Shown here piece by piece: positions 24,301 through 36,300 of a DNA stretch of 64,000 nt. Within the stretch, counting starts at the first letter, position 1. Every line of letters starts with the position of its first letter. Both the position numbers and the translations under genes were made by a program. Source of the stretch: Dipylidium caninum. Lineage: Eukaryota > Platyhelminthes > Cestoda > Cyclophyllidea > Dipylidiidae. Location of the stretch: the NCBI GenBank assembly GCA_017562135.1, contig QEYB01001179.1:97001-161000 (forward strand), in the 5' to 3' direction. The notes beneath the pieces are model-generated. The model did no database searches, was not told the DNA's origin, and saw only the letters and a list, made by a program, of their open reading frames with translations.

Positions 24301-27300
24301 TCAACTCAAAAAAGAAACAAGTGGGAGATAATTTCACAATCACTTTGTCACAGTACACAAATTTGAATGACATTAAAGGTAAGGAAGTGATATGGTGGAG
24401 GCATAAAAGTGTATTTAATTTGCAATACACCTCATATCCTTGCCACGTCACCACCATCATTGCTTCACGTAGCAAAAAATCGTGGAGGTGTTTTGCTGTA
24501 GCAAAAGGGAAAAGGGAATGCAGAATGACACGAGTTAGGGCTATTGACACATAAAGGACTCCAAAATAACCATACAAATCTTCAAGACAAATGAACCGTC
24601 TCCAAATGATGGGGGCTTTCAATGTGCTCAAATCTGTACGACAAGTTGACGAATTCGAGCTGTACCAAGTTTAGTCACCAAAGAGAAGTGGGTTTCTGAC
24701 GCGTATCGCCGTCCAGAAACGTGAGGAAAGCTCATTTTACTAATGGAAGTAAGTTTTTAAGCTAAAATTATTCGGTCACTTGCGTACTAACCGTTTGGTG
24801 CTGCAATTATTTAATTCCCTTTGGGCAAATTTGCTTCTACTAGAGACCCGCGTCATTCATTCGAGTATGGGAATCTGGGGAAGATGCGGAGCGTTCTTTC
24901 GCCGCTAATACGAAAGCATTTTCAACGGTCTAAGTCAAACATTAAAGACAAAATCACAAAAAGATCACAAAGAGATGCGAAAAAAAGACGCGACATCATG
25001 ACGCATTTGCAAGCTGAAATTTAAAACTTCATTTCCGATGAAAATTAAGTAGACATTTAAACAGTCGCCAACGTCGCATAAATTTATTCGGCTAACACGA
25101 CAGTAGAGGGCAAGAGGAGGCAAACGAAGATGCTCAGGAAAGATACCATAATAACATTCCGATAAAACGCTAATGACTATTGAATTGAAAACTATGAAAC
25201 GAGTGTTTTTGTTTCTTCTGCGTTCAACTGCCGCTGGGAGAGATACACTATAACATGCGCTAAGTACTTTTATTTATAGATGTTAGTCTTCTTCTTATTT
25301 GTTTCGTATAATTGTTCCGTGGTTGTGTTCCGTGGTTGTACTCCATTTTTAATTTAGTTTTTTCTCCGCAACTAGATGCAAACAAAAAGCGACTTACATA
25401 TCTCGTCTTCTTCCACGAGTTCAAAATGACTCTTAGCGCAGCTTACGAGGTTTGGGGAATTATTACTGAGGCACTCGGAAATGGTTTCCCTGATGAAAAG
25501 TGCTCCATGTCGGTTCCGAAAAACTTCGTCCTATCCGACCACCGCCCCATGTTGTGATAACGAGGAGGACCTATGGACAACTGTGGACTCCGATGCACAC
25601 ACAACCGGCCGTGAACGTAAGTGTGACCTGCGGACCAACCATCCATACGGAGGAGAATGGGGAGAAGTGTTGGACTCATATGCGCCGCACATACGAACTG
25701 ACGCAACTGCAAATGGCCGAGCGACCGCTTCAGGAGCAAGTGCGCATCTTCCTTGCTTCCCTCGCACAACACGAGTGCCGCCAATTTTACACCAAATCGT
25801 CACTTCTGATGAAAAGTGGATTTTTTGGTAGGTGAAACAGCCCCAAGTAGAAATTTCGTCGAAAGGATGGTGAATGCCCAAGGCAGGAGACGGTAACAGC
25901 GGCGGAGTCCCATTGCGGTGAAATTGATGGCATGCATGAGAAATTTTTGAGAAAAAAGTAGCCAGCATTGCTCGATCGGACCGGCGCCATATTACTGTAT
26001 GACAATGCGGCACAACAACATAAAGCTTCATTTACTGTTGACAAAATAAATAACATCTCCGCGGTATGAGATTTTACCACATCTCCCATATTCACCCGAT
26101 ATTTCACCAAACAACCGATTATTACCTTTTTCATCATCGCGAATTATTTTTAGGAGAAAAAAGTGCACCAATGAAAGTGGTATGATGAAGGACTTATTAA
26201 CTCTATAAATAAATATATTCTTTTCCAAAAAGGCATATGACTTGTCCAATTGTTGGCAGAAAGTGGTAGATGCCAATGTCAGTTATTTCGATTTAATATA
26301 ATAAAGCAAAAAACTGTGATTTTTGTTTTATACTTACATTTAATGCCCGTTTCATAGTTTCCAACTTAATATTAGTTGAGATAACGCGTCAAGGAGTAGA
26401 CAACCGCACGCATCCCAGTGACATGGCAAAGAGGAACAAAGGCAGTCATAAACTCTTCAAGGTTAACCATAGCCTTATGGCCGTCTATAAAGAGAATGAA
26501 TTTGCCAAAAAAAGTTAGTGTTGCATTACAGAAGAGCTAATACTGTACCAATTAGGTGTTTTAGGTATTATTACGGAGAGGTCAAAGAGGAGTTATTTAA
26601 TGAGAAGGTGATGATTTGATGAAACAAGAATAATGCCTTATGTGGTTTTTGTCGCAAAATCCCGTTACGAGTTGCCTTAAGTATTGGGGAATTTTAGCGT
26701 ATTTGGAGGTATTAGCGTAAAGATCAAAGTTAAAAATCGGTAAAAGATGAGTTGTGAAAGTAACTATTTGATGGCAAACTGATTTTTGTTGATTTTTGGT
26801 TTTATTATTGACATTAGAAGCTTGGTGCCAATGCCATTCCAGACATAAAAGAGGCATTATTTGGCTTCATTTCCCACTTTATCGTCTTTGCACATAAAAG
26901 TGAGTTGATGCACGAGGTAAGTAGTTTCCGACAGAGATGCTACCTCACGACTGTGGGCATCTTCAACCCGATTTGTGAGATTAAACGGCGACACACAAGT
27001 GAATCCACTTGCGGCCAACCCAAGTGTGTGTGAACAACGTCATTGTCAAGGCCCAAGGTGGCTTAAGTCAATGCAGTACCTCCATAATTCCACTTAAATT
27101 CGCAACCACAACTATTGAAATGTGAACAAATGTATGGTTATTAGGCAGTTGTCTCCCATCTACACACAACAAAAAAGTTTACACCCAAATACTAATGAGC
27201 TGCTTTTGTCCGCGCACACAAAAGAATGGTTATATGTAACGGTAGATTGTATACCTCTCCCCCTCAGTCACATTAGCCAGAGGGATGTGATGAACATTTA

Positions 27301-30300
27301 CATACACACACGCAAACACAGGGTAATAAGTGTTATACCGGAGAGGCAAAAGTTTGTGAAAACGGGTCAGAAAAACAAAGATGGTTGCATCGTCAAATAC
27401 CAGTGACCTTTATGCGAACCGAGGAGAACAGAATTTTACCAACATCATTAGGCGAGTGGGGTTAGCGCCAGTGAACCGTCATTATTTCGTCCTATCGTTA
27501 GCCCTATTCTGAGTTCAAAAATAAAAAAAAACACGCAAATACGTAGAAAGTCTCTTAACAATTAAAGAGCTCTAATTTGGGGTATAAACTGGACAAAATG
27601 GCAGTCGGATCACGGAAGAGAAAGACATGGACTTCTTTAAAGAGTCAAAGGATTGGTTTGCCCAATGATGTGCTGACGTCAAACTCGAGCATGAAGGATG
27701 GAGAGGAAGGGGACGCATCAGTCCACCCCCGCGCATGGTATGGCAACTCATAAGGAATCAGAGTCAAGGTTGTAGGTGTGAGAGAAAGAGGAGCACTGAG
27801 TCAACTTATAGTTTTCACTTTTATCAAACGATGACAGAGTTTGGCTTGCACCTCAAAAAAGATTTCGTGAATCACTTTTTACATGGTTTCTGATTTCAAT
27901 AGCATGCAAAGGGGTTACCTAAGAGTACTAAAATTATTTTAAAAAATCTACATATGAAGTACGAAACAACACTTAAAATAAACAGCAAAGAGTGAAAATG
28001 CATACTCACCCCCTGAGTCTCAATGTTGACATTGGAAACGTTAGAATAGTCGTTGATTGCGTTCACACCGTTAAGGAATGGTGGATGGCGATGTTTTGAC
28101 TTGCCGACCCCTTCTTCTCCCTCTAATTCATCTCCTTCATTATCCTCATCCTCCTCGCCCTCCTCATCATCTTCATCGCCATCAGGTACTTCTTCCTCCG
28201 CTTCCCCTTCTATTTCATCCTCCTCATTGAGCACAACAAAGTGTCCGTCGACATCCTCGGAGCAGAAAGATGAGTTACTGCTGGACTCCTGACTCGTCCC
28301 ACTGCTTGAGCTGCGTAGATTTTGGACGACTGAACTGCTATGGGTCCTTGAAGCACTCGCCTCGAGGTCTAACTCGTTGTCATCGCCGTCATTTATTTCC
28401 TCCTCATCTTTATTCTCTTCTATCACCCCTATTTCCATATTTGCAGAACTCTGGCCATCATACGCTCTGAAAGATGAAAGAGGAGATGCTCCCTCAACTC
28501 AGTAGTAATGGTTAGGGAGAGAAAAAAGTCATTTAAACACCGAATAATACCGGGAAAAGGAGACCAAGTGCTCCAAAAGGGGGTGAATCTTCTCTGCATC
28601 CCTCACAAACGTGTAAAACATTTTGTGAGCACGTAAAAATAGGCTCGCGTATGGGCACGAACAAACACATCCAAGAGGTGCACGTCACCCCTAAATCAAA
28701 TGTGATTTGAACCCGTCTGCCTTGTGAAAAGCTCTAGTAATTTTTCGCAATTCTGCAAAGAACTGGTACGCAATTAATATAACAGTTATGAAAAACCAGA
28801 AACACATGAACAAACTGTCAGAAAACGTCTTTCAACAAGAGCAAAAGTTTGTGAGTCGTGGGACGACTAAAAGGTTGAACGGAGACAGTTTTTAAACTTC
28901 TCCCCTTTTTTCGTCATTATTATCCAGTTTGGATCACGTCGAGGCAAAGGTGGCTTTAAATCCAGGAAAAAACGATACTTGAGTTATTTGAAGAAACCGT
29001 GAGAAGGGAGAAAGTTGATGAAATAAACTTAATTTATTAACTCAAAGCAAACCAACGCGTTCCTTGGATTCCTTGCCAATAACAGATAATGCGTGCTATT
29101 GGACAAAAGGCTCATTTCAGTGCAAGCACCTTAAGCTATGCACAGAATCCCCTGGGGCTAATAGTACGCCCGTTTAAAGTACAGAATAAAGACGTCGGAG
29201 TTAAATGGCTGACCGCTTCCGCGCGTGTATACAAATGATTCACCAACATACTGTACAGAGTTCTTTCAAGGATTGGAGGAGCAGAAACTGAGTGTATGAC
29301 TATGGGGTCATTTCGTGTCAGGTGGAGGTCAAGTATATAAAAAAAGTGGTATTCCAGGATGGAATAATGATACCCTAGTGTTTAGCTGCATCTAGGGAAG
29401 GTTATTTAGAAGAGAACGAATCAGAAAAGCATAAATACTCACCCGATCACGTTCGCATCCGACCGTAGTGTTACACCACCGCCGGACATTTGCCTGCGAT
29501 GCATTGCTGCCACGGAGCGAAGCGGCGCAGTGATACGCGCGATGTCGAGTCGAGCAGCAGTAGCAGTTACGTGCACATTTCGGGCTGTGGGCGCTTGCGA
29601 CTCCGACGGCGACGACGGAGGCAGTACACCTCCCTTATATCGGCGCTGGTGAGGAGTTCGAGCGAAACGACGCCAACGAACGCGGTAGGGATATTGGTTA
29701 GGAAAGTTAAGGATTACCGGGGGAGGAAAGCGATGGTCGCTAAGACCTCGGGGGCCCAACAGCAATGCCAAATAACATAGGGCCTCGCGACCGCGATCTG
29801 TGAGGTCACACACTCGATCCGTGCAAAGGCGACAGAGTAGACGCAGCACTCGCCATCGGTTACACGCCGTCAGTTCACACTCCTCAGGCACGTGTGCGTC
29901 ATGGAAAAACTGTTTTGCAAAAGATATTAAAATAGTCAAATCACAGTATTAAATGCAATTTTTTAATAAAAAAAGTAGGACTCTTCCAACACAGAGTAGA
30001 AACGGACGACCGCCAGGTGACAATCGCACTCGACCTAGGCTTTTGTTCGGACAGAAACAAAAGAGACAGCTAACATCATTGGGCAGGCACTGCCAGCCAC
30101 TCACAGAAGAGGGCTTATCTAGGACATGGGTATAAATAAGTTGGAAAGCACTTCCGTTTTGTCAGCAAACGACAGACCGCAAAAGGGTTGAATGTGAAGC
30201 CTAAGTTATCTACGATGTCCCGATGGCCCTCTGGCGATTGAGGGTATATACATGGCTTAAAGACCAAACCAACAAACTCCTTTTAAATGAAAGCGCTTCG

Positions 30301-33300
30301 AATGCACTCGAATAATAATTTATTCAGCACCAAAGTGGAGACAGGCGCCAGAATATTCACAAGAATAAACAACTAAAAAGCATATGACGGTCTCTTAAGG
30401 GAAAACGAAATCATGCATTTGAAAGAACGAGGAAAAGTTGGCGCCAAAGTCAGTTTTCTAGTTATTTTATACAATAAATGTGCGCGCGACTTTAAGGAGT
30501 TGACAGATAGTTATGACAGACAGGGGTAAAATCAGTCAGAGATACATGGAAGATCTGGAAGTGCAAATATGAAAAAAAGTAGTGGACAACGGCGCCTATC
30601 AACTCTTCACGTCAGCAGTGTCAATAGGTTCAATTAGGACGAAGTAGGAGACAACTTAATGTCATCATGACAAAAATATCAGAAACGTTTGGAGGAACTA
30701 CTTCCTGCCGGCGTCAATTTAAATTGACTGAGCAATACGGTTTGTGAGAAAACTGAATGTATTGTGATGTTTAATCACGCCCACTGAAAGGACAACAAAA
30801 TGTAAGAGAATTATGCTAAAAAGGGAATCCTAAAATATCACTCCATGTCTCATGTACGACCAAATCTCCTGCTTTTCATCACCTTAAAAGTAAAACTCGT
30901 ATACAGACAGTCATCCACAAATGAGATAAAGTGATAGAAAAACGCAATTTTAAAAGTAATGATTCATCAAAGGAAGGAAAAATCGTGCAGTTAAAATAAA
31001 TAAGTGGCTAGCTACAACACCACAGGCGGAAAATAGATAAGCATTGCAGCCTACCGCCGGAAACTCTCCCGTAGGAAGCAGATGAAACAAGTTCTCCGCT
31101 ATCATCTGCTCATCCTTCCGACCGATGCCGCGCAGAGGCCCGGAGAACACGGATCCAGATGAAAATAGAGGTGGTGCAGAGTTGAGAACTGCCTGATACC
31201 GTGCAACCTCAGGTCGACGTACAAAGGTATTGTACAGTCCCAGCAACAGTGCCTCTAAAACTGCCGCCAAACTAGCCATGTGTGCGCCAGTTGTGACAGT
31301 CTTTCTAGAAGTGGGAGACGACACCGACGTGGAGTTGGTAGTTTTGCATGTCTTCGCGGTAGCAGAGGAAGAAGAGTGAGAAGAGGATTCGATGGGAGGA
31401 GGGACAGAAGTAGTAGTTGCGATGTTTGATGCATTGACGGGACCGAGGGTGGATTCGCCAATCAAGCGACGATTATACTGATTACCCAGGCGGTTGAGAT
31501 TGGGGCGCCGGAGAACAGGAACGGATTTGGTGGAGGATTTTTTTAGACGTTCACGCAGCGACTTGCGAGCTTTGGGAATCATTTCCTCTACTTTCGTGGC
31601 GGTAGCAGTTGGTGTAGCGCTGACCCCGGTGGCGAATGCGGGTACGGCCTGATGTCGGGAAATCGGAATCAGTTCATCGGTTGTGACACTCCCCAAACCA
31701 CTCGATAGAGTAGCTAGTGAGGTGGAAAAATAGAATTAAAAATCTATTGCACCTCAAAGACAAGGGAAAATGGAGGAATATTAACAAAGTCATACATCTA
31801 CGTATCTATGGGACAGAGTTTTTGTCATTTAAAACATTATAGAGTCGAGACTGTGAAATTATTTTAGAATTTAAAATTGGATGAAAAAAACATTGGAGAA
31901 AATCATGGGAAAAGAGAAAACAATCTAGATAACAATCACCTGCCAAAAAATTTGGAATTAAAGAAGTGAACAAATGGGTAATTTGAGTGCTGCAAAAGGG
32001 CGGGGTTCGCTCTCGGGATAGAAATCGCTGAGGTTTAGAGAATAGGAAATATTTCCACCAATCGCTGTGTTTGAAGGTTTAGGAGAAGAATTTTACTAAA
32101 GAGAATGTTGCCCGCGGCACAAATACGTCATTTCCGAACATAAACGCTCGACATATGGGGGCAAAGTATCCTCTCCCTCTCGCGGAATAAAATAGGCGAA
32201 CAGGAAGGTTTAAATAGTCGTATCCTTGGTACAGCAGAAATAAAGCCTCTCAAACGCCAAATCGGCTCTAGTCACGAATGTTGAGGAAGAACAGGTCTTT
32301 TGAAATGAGTTGGAAAAATGAAGAAAAGTAGGATTGAGAATGGGTGTCGCTATCCACCTAAACCATGATTCAAGCCATTTGTGGAGTGCTTGATTCGGTG
32401 ATTAACTTGCTAGTCCACAAAATTTGGGGTTCTGAATTTCAAAAACAGGACGGATGAAACCAAGGCAGCACAAACTAACAGCCAAAAATGTGGATTTCCA
32501 CATTTTAGAATGCATTAATATTATTAATTCTGCCTAGCAACAACGGGGTCAACTTCCTTTTCATTAGTATCAAATAACTACCGCGGTTAAATGAAGGGTT
32601 ATTATACGTTGTAACAGCGACGCCGGCAGTCGAGATGGGGACCTTCAGCAGGAGAATTCAAGTTATGATTAACCTCAGACGAATAATCATTTCGTGATCA
32701 GCTTGGAGAGCTGGAGCCAATCAGGTTCGTACTACTTGAGGATTTGAAATAACGGAAGTAGGGACAATAACTAGAAAGTATGGGGGATAATTCTATTTTT
32801 CCATCTAAAATTTATGACGCATGACCTGGATAGAAAGGTATGATGTCTGAGGGCTGTACAAGTGCTAATTGTGCGATCAAAACCTGTAAGAGCCCGGGTG
32901 CTGATTAATGCAAGATCAAAATGGTTTGTGAGTGTATTTGTTTCCGTATGCCACTACTGGTACCGCTCGTCAGAATACTCACTGGCGGCACCGCTAAAAC
33001 GGTTGTCTCTCGCCTCGACCATTACCCCACGGATCCTAGCCCGCCTCACCTACCGGCCGTGAAGTGCAGGAATCCTCGGAGCGCCGCTTCACGAGGACGC
33101 CCCAGATAGGGGCGAAGCAATAAACTAGCTATTGGTCGAGTCAATTAGGCGAAAACTTCGGCAAGGTCTAACTAAGGTAATCTCCCATAGAAGAGAGATG
33201 ACGAAAAGGAACAAGTAAAAACCTATCAAAAAAGTTGGCCTTTCGGAAGTGTTGCCTTCGAACCACATTAATCAAGAGAAAATGCCTGTCGTACGTGAAT

Positions 33301-36300
33301 TTGCTACCATTCTTACCCCGACGTTATAAAAAATGATAAGAGAAGCGCAATAATGAAAATTAAATATGCGGAGGCCTGTCTAATGTATCTCCCCAAAAAC
33401 GCACAGAAAAAACGTCATTTCCGATCACATGGACGATTAAGAACATGCGCACAACTCTAGTGGTGCTGATAAATTTTTAATTCGGTCTCTCACGAGTTTA
33501 AATCTCAAGTAAACATAATGCAAGTATAGATACTAAAACAGGCGGAGACAGGAAAAGATCACTTTCGTTCAATAAGTAGCGTTACTTTAAATACCAGTCT
33601 AGTCCAGGGGGAACATCAACTAAATGGCAGGTGGAGGGTAGGTCCCGGCCAAATCTACTGCCTGACAGCATAACCTCGCAACTCCAAAGATGGACAAGTA
33701 AGTCTGCAAACCAAGAAATCCATAAGTGAAAAAAAAACAATGGATTAAGATAACAGAAATGAAGAAAAGTAGTATCATACTGTTGTTTGCCTTTACAATC
33801 GTCTATTCTGCGGATAATCACGGAAAAGCACGTTACATAGCCACTTCTTGGGTGAAAAGAGGATAGAAGATTTGACTCCCTCAGTAGTCAGTTTGAGCAA
33901 AAATTAAAAGGGTGTCTGGATAGAATACCAGACTAACCTGGCCCTCGTATTGCCTGGAAAGACAGCTTGACAAATAATTACCCAAGAGGTGATACTATCC
34001 AATCATCGTCATACTCTGTAAAGGCTCTTAAATTTTACGTTCCGTTTATGTTACACTAACAAGGCCAAATTGACTGTGTTACACCATCTTTCTGACAGGG
34101 AAGAAGGACTAAAGCAAGGTCATCATACTAAACTGTGCATGGGTGCCAAATAATCATTTTTAAAATGTGGATACATCGATCCTTAAAGACGGTCAAGCAC
34201 ATTTGACCTTAGGGTTTATTCACTTCTTCTTTCACCTATCCACTTGACAAGAAAAGGTACCGAAATTGCTGAATATTTGAAGAATTAAGCATCTAGGATC
34301 TGATGAATGGTTATCAAACTCTGGTCATTGTGAAGTTTGACGATTTGTGGGAAAATGACAGTGACAGTTTAACAATGCTGTTTAAATGTGACTTTAGTTT
34401 TTGATTTTAAAGCCTACAAATGTGCATCGTAACTCCAACAGGAAGGGATACGTTAAATAGCTAATACAAGGACTATCGTGAATCAAAAATCAAGGGAACA
34501 AGACCATCCCCTAATCGTTTTTGCAAGAATAAGCAATAACGAATCATTTGCCCTGCTTCCAAATATTCTGTCAGTGTGAGTTAATAGAAACTAGCATAAA
34601 TTGATGTGGTGATGCATCCAAGAGTTGCATAAAATTTTAGTATTATTACAAGCGGTTAGGGGAAGATAAGGGAGGGCCATTTACAATGAAGCTGAGTTCA
34701 CATATTGCGACATGGTAACGTACTGAATCACAAATAAGTGGGAGAGAACGCAGAAAATGTAGACGATTAGTCGGCCCCAGTCGAAAAATGATTAATAGGG
34801 GTCTCAATTATAAAGGAGAGTGGAATTCTCTAGAGATCCACCGTGGAAGGCAGTAGATGAGATTGAGATGGATCAGAACTCCAAATCGACTTATAAAAAA
34901 ACTGTGGATTTTAGGGAGAAATTGAGTCTGTGAAAGCAAACATTAGGAACACTTTTACGAATAAGAGAGTAGACGCCTTCCGCACTTGCTAAATCAATCG
35001 GCGGCGAATGTAAGGAAGTGCTTCGAGAGCCTTCTGCTGTAAAGGGTCTTATACTGTAGGGATCTAGGATCTTCAAATCAAAAAGTTTGTGTTGAATTTT
35101 TAAACCGTTATAAATTGCGAGTTTTTGCCCAACGATTTTGATATACTGCAAACAGTTGAACCTATTTCATACCTGGTAAAAAGCTTATTTCATGGATAGT
35201 CTTTTGCTGTGATACTACGGAAGCTAGCATCGGAGACTGAGATTAATCACGGACGTTGTCTAAACGAACACAATTTTTGTTCCTACGCTAATCACTTCAA
35301 GTAAAAAAATTAGCTTTACTTGTTAAATCAAAGACCGTAAGTGGTTTAACAAAGGAACTAGTTAAGGGAACTTCAAATTTTAATATAGAATCAACCCTTC
35401 CGCGTTAATTTTTAGCTCCTCAAGTATAATGAGGGACAAGGTAATAAACATCGGGAATCCAACTATAGTGTTTTGTGGCCTCCTTCATTTGTGCATAAAA
35501 TGTACTTCTTACCCACAAAATATGGGGGATATTACGCGCCACAGATTTTACCATTATCTGTGGTGCATTGTTGAATAGTTTATACACCTTGTCTGGTAGT
35601 TATAATATTGCTTGTTTTCGCGTACTCTCTATTCTTTCCGCTGCTCACACATGACAATTTTTGACCGGGTTGGTAGTCGCTTAACCGCTTTAATAATAAG
35701 TATAAGGAATAACAGGAATCTGTGAAAAACAGGATGACTTTCGTCAAAGTTAGTACCAAGTCCCAGCGTTGTATATCCGCTTCCACCATCACTAGTAGCA
35801 TAAAGCTTACCGAGTTGCAATCGGCTGCAAAAAAGACTCGATTTAAACGCTGAAAAAAATGTAACTCAGCCTACGAGATGTAAATTAAGTGTTGCTTTAT
35901 GGGTTTCAGCATCATTTTATAGAGGATGATAGACATATTTCTACTCCGCCTCGAAAAATAATGTGACATCCAAAAGTCGGGACTACACCTTGGACAAAAG
36001 CCGATAATAAATGGACAGGGTTTCGTTAAAAAGCGAACTTTTCCTAGAACACATAAGAACTTGTTAAGTTTGCGAAAAAACAGAAAGCGATGAGGATGAC
36101 AGTGCAAAGACGGGGGTCAAGTAGCGACTTGATATATAGTATATTTGAGCACCAAAATCTGGAGAGTCTTTCGCTCACGCTCAGATGTATATGTTCCCAA
36201 GCGTGCCTATAGCTTTACATACCTCAGTTTTGTGTACAAATAACTATGGGTGACACAAGCAATTCCAAATAAATTCCGAAGAAAAGGGTACCAATGTTAA

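Noticed and set aside
24242..24631. 129-codon minus-strand frame in a hyccin intron
   Set aside because: Hyccin exons join in phase without it, no domain is visible, and the sequence is Phe/Leu-rich as expected from AT-rich DNA.
28053..28292. Ser/Pro-rich plus-strand frame
   Set aside because: It is the complement of the acidic hyccin exon, where Glu/Asp codons read as Ser/Pro-rich on the other strand.
29490..29780. Arg/Ser-rich plus-strand frame
   Set aside because: Complement of hyccin exon 3, which has family similarity and correct splice sites on the minus strand.
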